DNA of 64,000 nt from Cloeon dipterum (Eukaryota > Arthropoda > Insecta > Ephemeroptera > Baetidae): positions 17,546,001 to 17,610,000 of the forward strand of contig NC_088788.1 of assembly GCF_949628265.1 (NCBI RefSeq). Reading direction: 5' to 3'. Made by a program: the position numbers and the translations under genes. Numbering within the stretch: position 1 is the stretch's first letter; each line of letters begins with the position of its first letter. The notes under the pieces were generated by a model. It saw only the letters and a list, made by a program, of their open reading frames with translations, did not search any database and was not told where the DNA came from. Positions 25,505-38,589 of the stretch are shown in pieces.

Positions 25505-26620
25505 ATGGCAAGCAAAATCGTAAGTGCAAATTTTCTTTCTTTGAACGTCATTTTCAGTAATATTTTAAAAATGTGTTGTTTTAGAAACACGGATAAAAAT
25601 GAAAGACATTATTTATTTTTTAGTTTTTCATTTTGAACATATTTAATCATTTCCTCTGTGCAATCTTTTACTAAACAAGTTTATAAATAGAAATTTCATG
25701 CAGCTTAATAATTTTATTTAAATTTTGACCAAATTTATATTCTGAAAGCAAATTACATTTATGAATTTTATTGATACTACAAAATCCTATATAGAAAATT
25801 TTCATCTTTCTGCTTATTTTATAACGTAAATGAATTATACAAATTAGAGTGGATGCCATTCAAAAACATTTTATTGCAAGTAAAAATATATTTATAAAAA
25901 TCTTACATAATGCATATTTGGCTATATAATTCAACGGCTATATGAGTATTATTAGAGAATAAATCTTGGCAAATTCGGAAGGCTGACCAAATGTGCAATT
26001 TTTATCATATTCTGAAAAATTGTTCCTCTCTGCATTGTCCCGGAAAAGCCGTTTTGCAAAATTACCCCGCATTTTTTAGCAAGTCATGCGACCCGCAAAA
26101 TATTTTAAAATATAAAACTTCATTTAATGACAATTGCGTCTTGGAATTATCCCTAATATAAACCGTTACATTTTATGCACGCAGCCCCTTTCTGTCACAA
26201 AATTTAGGAAAAATCATCAACTTAAGCGAACGTTTGAAAATTGTACTTCATTTGATTCGTCTGCTTGAGCACTTTTTTAAATAAAATTTATTTCAGGTGT
26301 CCGTCGCTCTGTTCGCATGCCTGGTGCTGGCCAGTGAGGCGAAGCCGCAGCTGTTTGCCACCCCGGCCGTCGTGGCAACCCCCGTGGCCACCGTGCGCTC
26401 TTCTGCGGCCCTGAGCGCGCACCCCGTGCCCGGCACCAACCTGATCAGTGGCTACAGCTCGCAGGCCGTGCACCAGATCTCCAGGTCGACCCTTCTAACA
26501 GTGCCGGCCGCCTCCTACGTCGCCGCCCCCTACGTCACCGCCCGATACCTGTCCTCGCCCTATGTGTCAGCCCGCTACGTGTCTGCACCCCTTGTCTCCG
26601 CACCCACCTACTACGTTTAA
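25505..26620 (+). CDS. Ala/Val/Tyr-rich cuticular protein, SARYVSAP type (112 aa)
   Basis: The exons are 25505-25519 (MASKI) and 26297-26620, joined in phase 0 over a 777-nt intron, long for this cluster and carrying an old repeat in its last third. The signal peptide (MASKI, then VSVALFACLVLASEA) is followed by KPQLFATPAVVATPVATV, a less repetitive middle (HPVPGTNLISGYSSQAVHQI), and a C-terminal tandem of YVAAPYVTARYLSSPYVSAR type ending PTYYV. The [SA]P[YF]V[SA]ARYV unit is shared with the two minus-strand genes on either side (23.5 and 28.4 kb), so the three form one subgroup despite the different first exon. An AATAAA at 26701-26706 is the likely polyadenylation signal; another directly after the stop seems too close. 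Confidence 0.88.
25960..26275. repeat. Diverged dispersed repeat, copy A (within an intron)
   Basis: Segments such as AATCTTGGCAAATTCGGAAG, CATATTCTGA, TTCCTCTC and TTGATTCGTCTGCTTGAGCA recur in the same order and at nearly the same spacing at 38590-38905. The family of about 300 bp is unnamed here; no coding capacity or clear inverted ends were seen. Confidence 0.5.
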
Positions 26621-26706
26621 AATAAAAACGTGTGTAACTTACCCCGACTGCGCAATGCCAAGGATTCTGTAAATTAAATTGTAAAAAATCAAATTAATGC
26701 AATAAA

Positions 26707-28375
26707 TTATTGTAGAATTATATGCAAATTATTATTTTATTATTTTCTGATTATTTATCCTGGATAGGTCCGTGATGTTTTGGTGCTAATTTCAAAAGTT
26801 GTGTTTATAGGAAACGATCATGTGCGAAAATAAAATGTTAAAGAAAAGGTTGAAATATAAGTTTATAAGTTAAATTTTAATTTTGCAGAAATTAGAATAG
26901 AACAGAAAGTTGCATGCAAATGGAAGAACTTGTTTCAGTGGTTTAAAAAAATATTCAACTGTTCTACCAAAGTAGTACTGTAGAACTCACAATCAGAAAT
27001 ATAGTTGTTACTAACTTCAGTTAATTAATCTCATGCATGCATACACAGTACGTATAGATGTTTCTCTCAAAATTGCCTTTGAGAGAGGCAGCTAAAATTT
27101 GTAAAATATTTATCCATTTTAGATTTAATGTTGCACGCATATTTTTGCGTTTAATCAATCATTAATTAATGAACTTCAGTTTTTTTAAGCATGCTGTTTG
27201 AATTTCCAATAAATCAGCTACGAAGTTTGCATCCTAATCAAGCGGCGTCTTCTAGTTGAAAATTTTTATTTGTTTGAACACAAAGGAAATTTAACTCATA
27301 ATTTAAAAAACCGTTGCATAGATCACGACGCGAGGAATTGAAAACTAGAGTAAAAATCCATCTTGACAATCCGTTTAATTTTTAGATAAATTTCACCAGA
27401 ATCTTGAATTAAATAGTTAGTAGAGGTCCTTATCTAACTATCGAACGTTTAATTTTTTGCTTTGATAACTATGAAAAATTTAAAATTTCTTAAAAAACAT
27501 TTTTGGACTCTGATAACTGGTAAAATTATTTAAATTATTACATTGTGACATGTGTTATAATACGATAAATATAAAAAGAAATGCTGCTGACTGTATACCT
27601 TATGGAGCATGAATGTAAGATTTTTTTTGATGTTATTGTCACGAAAATCAGCCTCAAAATTATGAAACTTACATATTAATTAATTCCCTCGTCAAGGAGA
27701 GTCTGCATGCCAAATGTCACAATAATTGGACAAACACTGTCGATTTTTCAAAACATGGAAATCCTCGTAAAACACCATATACTATATAAGGTTTGGGTCC
27801 ATAGCTCTACTATTGTATAGGTTGGAGAATTTCATCGGATATTTTCTTCTAACTTAATGAAAATCTAAATGACTGATGCAAAAAAATACTTATAATTCCG
27901 GAAGGTATGTGGGGGTTTCCTTGTTACATTGTGACATAGAATTGTTTAGCCGTGAAGAGTACATTTTTAATTTATTGTTTTAAATAATTGTATTTTTACT
28001 AACGGTATAGGAGAGTTAAAGAACCCAGTGCAAACACAATTAATTTAAAAAAATGATACTCCATAACATGATTACGTTTTTGCCAACTTGCCATTGCCTC
28101 AAATAAACAATTCATCGTCACAATATCATCAGATTTTTAAATGGACTGAATTATAATTTTTATGGGTTTAATTATAGCTATTCAAGATAATTGAAATGAT
28201 CCCAATCAAAATATTTGGGTATGTAGTTATTACTATTTAAGTGGGGACGATAAATTACTTAATAAAATATTTTATAGATTTGATTTGCAGCAATTTAAAT
28301 ATTTAATTTTACATCTTATTCACAAGAGACATTATACAATTTTTCTCTGTAAGTCGAGGAATTCAGTCGATAAAC
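26707..28375. other. AT-rich intergenic
   Basis: No gene seen. About 27805-27905 resembles 15740-15840 and may be an old repeat. The right end holds the 3' untranslated region of the minus-strand gene. Confidence 0.4.
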
Positions 28376-28705
28376 TCAGACGTAGTGGACAGCAGGGGCG
28401 GCGGCGACGTAGGGCGCCGAGTAGGCGAAGGGGCTGGCGACGTAGCGGGCGGAGGCGACCACGGGGGCGGAAGCGACCACGGGGGCAGAGTAGACGAGGC
28501 CGTTATAGTTGCGGGCGATGTACTGCGAGCTGGTTGCCAGTGGCACGGCGGCCGGCACAGTGTAGGCGGCGGCCACAACGCCGGGCTTGGGCTCGGGGGC
28601 GGCGGAGACGGCAAGCACCACGCAGGCGGTCACGAACAGCTGAAATGAAATTTTAGTCAATTTTTGAAAAATAAAACCTGACTGGATACTCACAAGCTTG
28701 AACAT
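28376..28705 (-). CDS. Ala/Val/Tyr-rich cuticular protein, close paralogue of the 23.5 kb gene (91 aa)
   Basis: Minus-strand exons are 28694-28705 (MFKL) and 28376-28639, joined in phase 0 over a 54-nt intron whose sequence appears identical to that of the 23.5 kb gene. The protein is the same apart from VSA for ASA in the signal peptide, one PVV for PLV, and a 3-residue deletion (SPFAYSAP against SPFSPYAYSAP). The untranslated leader is also nearly identical up to the TATA region, so the duplication is young or has been homogenised by gene conversion. The intron is again a multiple of three without stops. Cuticular role inferred. Confidence 0.9.
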   Translation of the reverse strand: MFKLVSIQSGFIFQKLTKISFQLFVTACVVLAVSAAPEPKPGVVAAAYTVPAAVPLATSSQYIARNYNGLVYSAPVVASAPVVASARYVASPFAYSAPYVAAAPAVHYV

Positions 28706-28764
28706 TTTGGTAGAGGTGTATGAGTGCAGTTGAGTGAACTGATGCTCATCACTGGGCTGCCGTC

Positions 28765-28786
28765 CTTTTATATACAGTTACCACCA
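28765..28786 (-). promoter_or_regulatory. TATA box and TGGTGGTAA element of the 28.4 kb gene
   Basis: On the minus strand TATATAAAAG is at 28765-28774 and TGGTGGTAA at 28778-28786, the same layout as in the 23.5 kb paralogue. Confidence 0.75.
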
Positions 28787-30166
28787 CTATCATTAATGCT
28801 GGACAATTGAAGCAACGCGTTTCGCGTTCGGTCGCACATCCATAAACACACTGGCGCTGCCCCACCCTATGGTGTATTCACAAAACATGACGAAATGCAG
28901 GTGATTGAAACACATCAACTGTCAATCAGTTCATGTTCGACATCCTTAAAGGTAATTAGATTAATTAAATATCAATATTTTAATAATCATTTCTAAACAA
29001 TAAATTGTGTTTTTTATTAAAGCTAAAAAACTCAATTAAAACTCTTCAAAATTATTAAATAGTTTTTATTAATCTACTACTAGACGCCAATATAGTGCTG
29101 TAATAGTTAGTTCAAACATTTTCCTCATGAACATGTCACAGAATCGTTTGAATTGTAAAGTGTCCAGGCGTGGTGATTCCAGCACGCTCTATTTCGATAA
29201 AATGAATGTGCAACCACATTTGGCACGGAGACAAATGCACCCATCCATCCTTCACTTTCGCTTTTAATAATTTGCTCTTGTTAATCAATAGCCACATACG
29301 TCAATTTCTGAAATGATTAATTGTGTGAAAAATATATTCCAATAGCTATCCAAATTTAAGCCAAAATCTCGAAAAAAATGTTAACTGCCATAATCTCTTG
29401 AAAAGTGGTCGCATTGCAACAAACAATAGACATCTACTCAAGTGAGTCTAATCTAAAAGAAGTAAGAATTTCAAACTCTTGGAAAATTTGGTGATTTTTC
29501 CAAAATTTTCCAATAGAAAAGTACTCTGGGAAAATCGCATCGCATGCAGATATATAATGGCTTGAAGTTTTTTCTTAAAGAAATCATGCTAAATTTTGGC
29601 TCTTTCAAATTTTTTGTGGCTAATTATGAGTCATTAATTATTATAAAACAGTTGCTTTCCTTTAAAAATGATTTTTCAAACCATTGTTTTTGAACTCATT
29701 AAGTCTCTTGGATCTTGGATTAGATTTTTTCATTATTTTTTATGTTTATAAGTTGTGAAAACCATGCATACAAATCTTTAGATACCTGAGCACTCATTTC
29801 AGACAAATTATGCGAAAAATTGATTTTATTGAATTTCCCTTTCTTAAGCCTAGGCAAAGAGCTGTAATTTATTTTTAAATTGAAAAAAATATATTTCTCA
29901 AGTGTATTTGCAGACGCAAAAATTTGAGTCTGCTGTCGATTGAAGCCGATATAATCACTATAATTGAACTGATTCAAGGCACTGGAATCAAATAGTCTAG
30001 AAATTTCACGAGCACATTCATTCACGATCGATCATCTTGCTGCCTTAAGTGAATTTTAATGTACCCTTCACTAAACTCAGGTTTATTTAGTAGTTTATTC
30101 CCTCCGCATTCACAAATGTAGCAATGTTGCAGGGCTCGCTGCCAGAATCCATCGCGTCGGGGCTAG
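28787..30166. other. Intergenic between divergent cuticular genes
   Basis: AT-rich; no gene or recognised repeat seen. Confidence 0.4.
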
Positions 30167-30175
30167 TATATAAAG
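30167..30175 (+). promoter_or_regulatory. TATA box of the 30.2 kb gene
   Basis: TATATAAAG lies 56 nt before the ATG. No GGTGGG element was seen directly upstream, unlike subgroups b, c and e. Confidence 0.83.
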
Positions 30176-30230
30176 TGGCCAGTTTGGCTATCAGGCATCA
30201 CACACCACAGTGAGCCATACACATCTAAAC

Positions 30231-30818
30231 ATGTTCGCCAAGCTGGTGAGTTTCAGCCATAATTTAAAATACAATTTCTTAATAATTCAATTTTTTATAC
30301 TTTGTATAATTTATTTCTATTCTGACTATCAACATTGGAACAATAATAATTTCACCCAAACATGAATTCCCTTTTTCAACATCTTCAAAATTGTTAACCA
30401 GTAGTCTTTACTCCGCATAAATTCCCTGGCAAATAGAATCAGAATTTTAGCTTCAATTTAATTTCTGATCAATCCAGGCTATTATTAATTTATCCAAACT
30501 AACGGTAGAAAGCGAAATATTAATTTTATGCTCAGAAAATAACTAACTGCCCAATTTTCATTTCAGATCCTCGCCCTCGCCGCCTTCGTGGCCGCCGCCC
30601 AGGCCGGACTCGTGCCCGCCGCCGTCGCCTACACGGCCACCCCTCAGGCCATCTCTCCGTTCAGCTACTCCGCCAACCTGGTGCAGCGCAACCTTGCCGC
30701 CCCCTTTGCCTACGCTGCCCACCCCCTCGCCTACTCCGCTCCCCTCGCCTATGCTGCCCACCCCGCTGCCCCCATCGCCTACTCGGCTCCCCTGCACGCC
30801 CCCCTGCTCTTCAAATGA
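30231..30818 (+). CDS. Ala/Pro/Tyr-rich cuticular protein (88 aa)
   Basis: The exons are 30231-30245 (MFAKL) and 30567-30818, joined in phase 0 over a 321-nt intron. The signal peptide (MFAKL, then ILALAAFVAAAQA) is followed by GLVPAAVAYTATPQAISP, a YSANLVQRNLAAPF segment, and then AYAAHPLAYSAPLAYAAHP units ending LHAPLLFK. The N-terminal half carries some non-repeat sequence (Gln, Asn, Arg); the C-terminal half is the typical AYSAPLAYAA tandem. Cuticular role inferred. The polyadenylation signal is not a clear AATAAA; an AATTAAA lies about 50 nt after the stop. Confidence 0.88.
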
Positions 30819-32568
30819 ACACTATGATTGCCGCCGCAATGACTGTTTTGTAAAATACATGGTTGAAAATTAAATTATAATTTTGCACTAAAATTCGTTG
30901 TTTCAAAACATTCAAACCCCAATAGAATTTGATGACAAAATCCGAAAAAGAGCCAGACGTTCTCAAATGCGCTCATTGAACTCTCCGAATTATCTCTAAT
31001 TTTTTTAATATTAAATTGCTTCAATGTTTTTTATATTTCTTTAGCACATATATCTTTACAAAGTTTTAATCAGTTTAAAATTCGCAGTTTGGGAGAGTTA
31101 GCTTTTAACTAATTATTACAAAGAAAATATTATTGTCTATAGAGCTGTGAATTTTATACAGCTATATCTTCTTAGTTTCCAATCATTTTAAAACATTAAT
31201 CATGTAATTTTAAACCTTTCGTACCGCACTCTTCGAACTGTCTAAATCATCTAATTCAGCTGGAAATCATGCAAACTCGCGAAATGTTGTTTTTCATAAA
31301 TGCAAAAATATATTTATTGATTTTTCAGATCAACATTATTTTTTAAGAGCTTATTCGGATACTGTTTTTTGCTCTAATTGTTGCAACAACTTAGCTATGT
31401 TATATGTAGGAGAAACAAAATGAAAAATTGTAATTGTGTTTGCATTTTGTAAACTGAACCAGATATTTTAATTACAAAAACTGATGTATCTTGTCGATAA
31501 AAAAATATTCAAAATTGAGTCAAGGTTCAAAGGCAATTATTCTGTTGTGAATTAAAAAAGGGTTAACAACTACTGAAGATATCAAAATCATACTCGATTG
31601 AAAAGTTCTTAATGCTTTCTTCGTAAGAAAAACTTCACCATATTTGATTTTAAGATGCTGTTATAAAAAACGTCGCTTATGGTAGATTTAATTAAAAGTT
31701 AAATAAACAAGAAATTGTTGTTTTTTAACAATTTTACTAACCAAAAATGTGCAGGGTGCAAGCAGCTAACTCATAAAGGATGTTGGAATTTTTTTAAAGG
31801 AAACAAAACAAAAAACCTCATTGAATCTCTTATTAATGTAAATATTTTTATGGGATGGTTAAGCTGTACGATATTAATAATAAAGGATTAAAAACCAAAC
31901 ATTTTACGCCAAACAATTAATATATCGGCTTTGTCATGTCATAATACCTGTGCTTTCTTTTGTCACGTGTTTTTAGTTAGTATAAAAATCTGCATTCAAA
32001 AATATTATACAAATATTTGCTTCAATTATCACGTAAACGACGAAAGTTAAGACACACTTAATTATATAAATGGCTAGATTCTACAGTTTAGACTAATACA
32101 TTTTGCCGTGCTGATGTAGTGTGTTTTGCAAATAATATGAAGGAGATACTTTATTTAGGTAATGATTTGCAACAAATAGGCCGGACACACGAAATATTCC
32201 AATTAAATTATTTAATTAATTTATCGGGAAAAGTAAAAACCTGAAAACTGACTGAGAAAAACAATACTGACAATTAGGTAGAGAATGGTGTGCAAACAAG
32301 ACATTGGAACGATGGTTATCACGTTAAGGTTTGCAATAAACGGCGTAATATTTCATGGACATTGACCAAATGCAGCCACGCGAGTTCAAAAATGGATAAA
32401 GTGCAAGGCCCTGCTGCGTTACACATTACATTGCAAGGGCGGACACACTAATAGACAATCGTTAGAGCTGGTGCAACTTTCCCCTACTTGAAATGCGGAT
32501 GGCGCCTGCAACGAATCTTATATCACACTTTGGCGCTGACCCAGCACGTTGCTCGCAATCGAAGCAGG
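30819..32568. other. AT-rich intergenic
   Basis: No gene seen. The last 250 bp (about 32330-32568) are GC-richer and probably upstream regulatory sequence of the next gene. Confidence 0.4.
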
Positions 32569-32577
32569 TATAAAAAG
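32569..32577 (+). promoter_or_regulatory. TATA box of the 32.6 kb gene
   Basis: TATAAAAAG in the context GCAGGTATAAAAAGC lies 55 nt before the ATG. The CAGGTATAAAA context is shared with the 4.8 and 12.8 kb genes. Confidence 0.83.
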
Positions 32578-32631
32578 CGGCGGCGGAATCAAGATGACAC
32601 TCACAACACAAACAACAACCAAAACAGCAAC

Positions 32632-33258
32632 ATGTTCAAGACGGTGAGCTCTTTACTTGAAGTTTGCACCAGCAATCCATTTTATTGAATTTGAACTTTC
32701 TTCCTAAATTATTAAGTTGATATAGGAGATTGACAAATTTCAATTAAAATAATTTTCTATTTATTTATTTCCAATTGTTCTTGGATAATTTAAAATTCGC
32801 CTTCATTTCTATTAATTATGGTTGGTAGAGATAGATTCTTGTGATGTAATTTCGAAAAGAGGAGAACCTTCAGTCTTAGAAATATATAATTTTCTTTTTA
32901 AATTAATTTCCTCAATAATTTTAGAAATTTTCCCTTTATATGATTTTCCGCTTATAAATTGAAATTTTTAATTCATTGAAAATTTTAATACTTATTTTGA
33001 TTTTTTGTTCTTTAGATCCTTGCCCTGTTCGCCCTCGTGGCCGTCGCCCAGTGCGGAGTGCCCTTTGCCGCTCGCTTTGCCGCCGTCGCCCCGTACGCCA
33101 CGAGCTACAACGCGCACGCCGTGACCCACTCTGTGGCCGCCGCGCCCGTGGCCGCCCCGATCGTCGCCCCGGCCGCCTACTCTGCCCTGCCCTACACTGC
33201 CGCCTTGCCCTATGCCGCCTACCCCTACCACACCGCTGCCTACACTACCCTTCTGTAA
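32632..33258 (+). CDS. Ala/Tyr/Val-rich cuticular protein (84 aa)
   Basis: The exons are 32632-32643 (MFKT) and 33016-33258, joined in phase 0 over a 372-nt intron. The signal peptide (MFKT, then ILALFALVAVAQC) is followed by GVPFAARFAAVAPYATSYNA, HAVTHSVAAAPVAAPIVAPA and a Tyr-rich end (AALPYAAYPYHTAAYTTLL). A Cys lies at the end of the predicted signal peptide and is probably removed. The repeats are looser than in subgroups b and e. AATAAA is at 33356-33361. Role in cuticle inferred; the Tyr-rich tail would suit cross-linking. Confidence 0.88.
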
Positions 33259-33361
33259 GCGAAGCGATCGGCCACCGAATCGACAACCGACGCCCCCATG
33301 TGAACAACTGCTGCAATCAATGGACTGGTCTCATTTTATTTGAAAACAGTGTAAAAATAAA

Positions 33362-36300
33362 AAATTAATTTTATAACCAAAAATGTATTTGTTTAATTGA
33401 TAATTGTATTATTGTCAGTTTCCTAATTATACAACTTAAACAAGTTCTAGAAATTATTTTCGACAGGTTAATAATTCTTTTAACGCTTTTCCGGTAAAAA
33501 AAAACTTGCACACGTGCATTACGAGAGAATTCTTCGTTGTGCTCGGAGCAATTAGGATCCTTGTCAAAAATATTGTTTTTATAACAATCTGAAGCAGTTA
33601 GTGCTTCTCAAATAACTGTAGGGTTTGAAATTTTTTAAAAGTAAAATGATTTGTATGTGATTAATATCACTGCAAAATAGCGGAGAATTGTAAAGAAACA
33701 TAACTAAGTCTGAGACGATCAGGACCGAGGAATTAAACTGTACAATTTCAGAATTGGCCAAATTTATCGAAAGGTTTAATCGGTTCGTCGATGATTTTTT
33801 AGTTTGATTATGATTCCTCTCGTCACGTCATAGTAATTATGAGCCAAAAATTCATTTTTTGCAAAGTAAATCATGGATTTTCAATAATGATGAAACAGTG
33901 TCTTGCCGCTTGGTCAGCGACCAAACGTTTTCGCCGATTTTCTCAGAAATTAAAACGGCAGGCTGGGAAAATTATAGCTGTTTTTCAAATTTTTATAGAA
34001 GGCAAGGGTAAAATATATTTTCAGAATTTTTCAGCACAGATCAATTTTTACTTTTGTTTGGCAACCTGTACAGTTCGCATGTCGAGACGGTTGCATAGCT
34101 TTCGCAAACGAGATTCAGCAGAAGTTGTTTGCTGACCACCAAATATTAATGAACTCGCCATTTAATTATTATGTATTAATGGAAGCAATTTTTGACAGAC
34201 ACCTCAATTGATGTTTATTTTGGTTTTGTTTTGACACTGCTATAATAAGTAATTTAAAATTTCTTTATTTTAACATAAACATGTTACACAATTTTTATAT
34301 GAGCTCTATTTTGAGATAACTTCATGAATGATTAAATAATTAATTAAGATATAATGTTGTTAATACAATAAAAATTTAAATAATGAAATCTACTCATTTC
34401 AGTGCTAATATGTTGCGCAAACTTGACCTTTTTAGCAGATACACGGTCTTGCACTTGCAATATGACTCAAAATAATTAGGACTTTTACGTTTAAAAATTG
34501 TTTATTTTTACAAAGGCTAAACAAATATGACAAAATTAGCCAAAAGACCTTTGGTTTTATTCATTAACATGTTTTCGATAGTAAAAATGAATTTTTCGTT
34601 CCATAATAGCATGGTCAAAATAAATTAATTTCTACACCAAACTGCGGCAAAAATTAATTCTTGCAAAATTTAATGGCCAAAATCGAAAGTTATTTTACTA
34701 CATGTCAATTCTTCGCAGATTTAATTTTTACTCTTATTTATTCTCTAAGTTTTAAAAAATGTTCATTAAATAAATCTATTATATGTACAAATTGAAAAAT
34801 CATTTCACCCTCCAGTCAGTAATTTTAGAATTGCTTTTTTCCTAGCTGGTGTGTGCGGTCTAGTCAATTAAGATTGCTGAAAAAATCAGCCGTTATAGCT
34901 TAACAAAAAGCTTAAAAAAAGGTGGCCCTATTGTTCCAATTTGGTTTTACCGTAATACTGTGAATAATGTAATCATTTTGTGTTACTGTTCCATTTTAAA
35001 TAATGCCTCCTCATTTAGATAATTTCTCCTTTGATCAAATAATATAAGTGCGCCGGTTGGACATGAATACAATTTGTTTCATAACAGTTTTTCATTTTTA
35101 TTTCGCTCTACTGCATGTGCAACGTGAAAGGCTGCAATTTAAGTTGATTAGTTCATTCTCTACGTTCAAGGGAAAGAGATATTATATTCTGTTACAAGTT
35201 CAATCAAACTTGATTATATCGAGGAAAATGCGATATTAATAAAAAATAATCAGTGCAGACTTGAGCAAATGTGTGCCAAAACGGCAGTAAGGTCGCAATT
35301 AGAATTTCGCAAGCTGCCAGGGTGCTATTATAATTAAAACCATGCGTAGTGGACATTTGCATGTGTGTACACGCGGGTAATGAGCAATCAATCGATTTCT
35401 CACGGAGGCTCGGCGCAACTAATTGTCTTCGGGGAAAGAAAATGCAAAAGAGTTGCATGTGTGCGCGATTTAACACGTTTTTGACTTGTAAATCAGTGTG
35501 CGAAGCGTATTATTAAATGTTAGAGCTGAGCACGGTGGCCGCAAACGAGTCGTTTCTCAAGGAGCAGCTGACGTCACGACTTGACCCAAGCGGCAGTTTT
35601 GGTTTCGAGACTGCTATATTCTCGCTAATAAATCGCCAATCATTCGAACAATGTCCGACACACGCAACGAGTTAAGTAGAGCACTGAGTGTTTCTATTAT
35701 TGTCGATTTGAGCATAAATTATGCTGATTGGCCTGGGACTGGTGTGCGCGGCGCAGCAGAGGTCGCGACAAAGGTGAAATTGACCTTGCAAGGAGTCAGG
35801 TCAATATTTCACAAGGTTGCCCGGCCAAAATAGGTAATGCTGCGTTGTTTGACGATAATTCTTAAAGCAAACTGTAACGAAATAAGATCATTTTTAACTC
35901 AATTGCTGCTCGAGAATGTGGAATTTATTGAGATGAATGGGCGGCAAACTCAATGGCTCAATTAGGACGACATGGTTTCATTTTCAGTGCCTTATATATT
36001 GGATATATTGAACACACAGATTTTTCTGAAGTAAAAAAATTATTTAAGCATGAAAATTTGTAAAAAAAATATGTAATGAATTCACCTTCAATTATTTTTT
36101 CTACTTCCACAAAACACAGGTCTAACTTCGTTTCAGGTTGCAAAATTACAATCGAATAACCAGTCGGTGCTTGCTTTGTGATTAGCGTGAATTTTTCCTT
36201 GTTGAAAATTGAGTGAGATAAAACATAAATTTAAGTTTTATATTTCTGATTTACTAAGATCAAGGATAAAAGTCGATTTAAATATTTATTTAAGTTATAT

Positions 36301-38589
36301 CTTGTACTGAGCAATATAAGCTGTAAAATTTAGACGACCGTCAATTTTTTCTTAGTTTCCAGTCGTTGCGGGACCAATAAGTGAGAAAGAACCATATTCA
36401 CTTAAATTAACCACTTGAACCATACTAAAAACCATCAATAGCTGCCAAAACCATCTACACTAATTGTCTAAAAATCCTTGACAATTAGTGCACATTTTTG
36501 CTTTGCGTGTTTGGAGATTTTTTTCTTGGTTTCATTTCAAGTAGATTATTTTGATTTAAAAAGAAGTTTTAACATGACAAATGAAGTTATGTAAAACAAT
36601 TTAAAAATAGTGGACCATTTTCAAGAAATAAACATCATGCATAGCCCTACAGAGAATCAACCTTCAATGTCACAATAATTTTAACGCCGCAACACTCAAC
36701 AATTGACTCAACGACGCTTCAATTAATTAAAGACTTCCATTCGTGTAATATTAAACCGCAAATCGAATCGAGGCAATCTTTCCAAATGACTCCGCTCATT
36801 GACAAAAAAGGTCACACACACGCAACTTCCTGATTGTTTTATGGACGCACAATATTCCTGGCGAATATTGTGGCCATAGAGCGAATTTGAGGTCAGACAC
36901 TTGAACCCGACTTTCGGGACGGGCAGCGCAGGGAAACGAAGCTGCTCGCACGCGATCCTTGAAGCTGGTAGAAAAGATAGGCATCGCATTATTAAGTGTG
37001 GTCAAGGTACGTCCGCTTAGATCCAGCCACTTTATTTATCCACGCGAGAAACAGCGAACGGAGCGCGGTGATTCGCATTGTCAGGGACTGGCCTCGTTTT
37101 TAAACCCAGTCACGTGTGACAGCTCGCACGTCCATAATATTTTTCGTGCATTTATCATTTGCTACACTTATTTCGCTTTTTTCGTATTAAATAAGGCGGT
37201 CGCGTTGGTCGCCCCTGAAAAAAAGATGACTTGGCCTCAGTGGTGCGCAGAAATTAGGCCGCCCGCCCGCCTGGCCCACCGTGCGCGGAGTTATATCAGA
37301 AATGTAATTAGCAATTAAGATCGCTTCAGGCGATATCTCGCCGCGGTGTATATAAAATTGAAAAAGCTCTCGTTGATCCCGAGGGACTGCTTTCGTGTCG
37401 GGAGCTGCGAATTTGTTGCGAAATAACTATTATGGTGGTGTGCAAATCGGTACTGTGCAATTATAATCATTGCTTCAGCCACCTCGGTTGAGGACGCTGA
37501 TGACGATTTCCATTCTGTTATTTGCAATACGGTATAGAGGGAGACAACATTGAAACATAAAAAGTACAGAGGTATTAAATAATAATAGTTAAAATATAAC
37601 AATTTTAATAACTCTATAAATAATTATTGCAAACACAGTAAAATCTATAAAGCTGACAAATTGTATTTTTAAAATTTTTTAATAAAACATATTTAAAACT
37701 AAAAATTTAATTTAAGCATTGTTTTCAATTTTTTTTCATTTGTTCTACATAACACATTATCAAATTATTTATGATAAAAGGTGCATTGAATACTCATAAA
37801 TATTATAAATAACATTAGCCATTAGCCTAATGTATTACTATTTTTAATGCTAACGAATGATTAATTGTTGACTGCGTTTGTCAATGAAATTTATCATGAA
37901 CTCATTCAACCAACATAATTACAACCAAATGCAATAAAAAGGCACGGCGGAATTTGATGCAATATTTGTTTTACAACAAGCGCCCTTTCTTGCGTGAAAA
38001 TATTTATTATTATTTTTCAGCAAGTCCTATTAATGTGACATATTTCATGTAAAAAATCGGAAAGAAAGAAGATTTTGCGAGCTATTCAACTGATGTAGGT
38101 AGTTTTGTATGTTTACATACGGTTAAGCTGCTTCTTCATAGCTTTAGCAAACATGACCGACAATCTGAGCAGTGTACAAGGCCACACTTTACATTCCACC
38201 ATGAATCATCCTTAATTTGATAACTACTAATTTATATGCAAATCTCTAGAGAAACTGTAAACGCCTTGGTATACACATCAACTTTTAAATGTTGAGAATA
38301 CTAGCAAATGCAGCATACATGGATTTTTCCCTACAGCCATCGTCCCAAGTTTGAAATCAGGAGAAAATTTGCCTAAGGAAAATTTACCTTTATTCGTGGT
38401 TTTTGTGTTGTTGATATTCAAATCTCAAATGTTGGAGACTTTCTTTGCTAATGCCTAAGCTGAAAAATCTTAAAAATCAAAATCCGGATTGCTAAGACGA
38501 TTGATCTAATTTTATTAAATTATATTTTTTTATTGATGAAAACATGGGTACGAGTTTGGCTTTTTAATTCAGTGACTGAGTGTCTGAGT
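33362..38589. other. Long intergenic region, left part
   Basis: No credible gene seen. Around 35540-35830 the sequence is GC-richer and holds a CRE-like TGACGTCA (about 35569) and a TTGACCT/AGGTCAA inverted pair at 35780-35804. An open frame over 35651-35833 has no supporting promoter or splice context. Confidence 0.4.
35780..35804. promoter_or_regulatory. Inverted nuclear-receptor-type half-sites
   Basis: TTGACCT and AGGTCAA flank an 11-bp spacer, and the left half extends to TGACCTTGCA, whose complement TGCAAGGTCA looks like an extended half-site of the FTZ-F1 or ERR kind. Binding is only inferred and the nearest promoters are several kb away. Confidence 0.3.
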
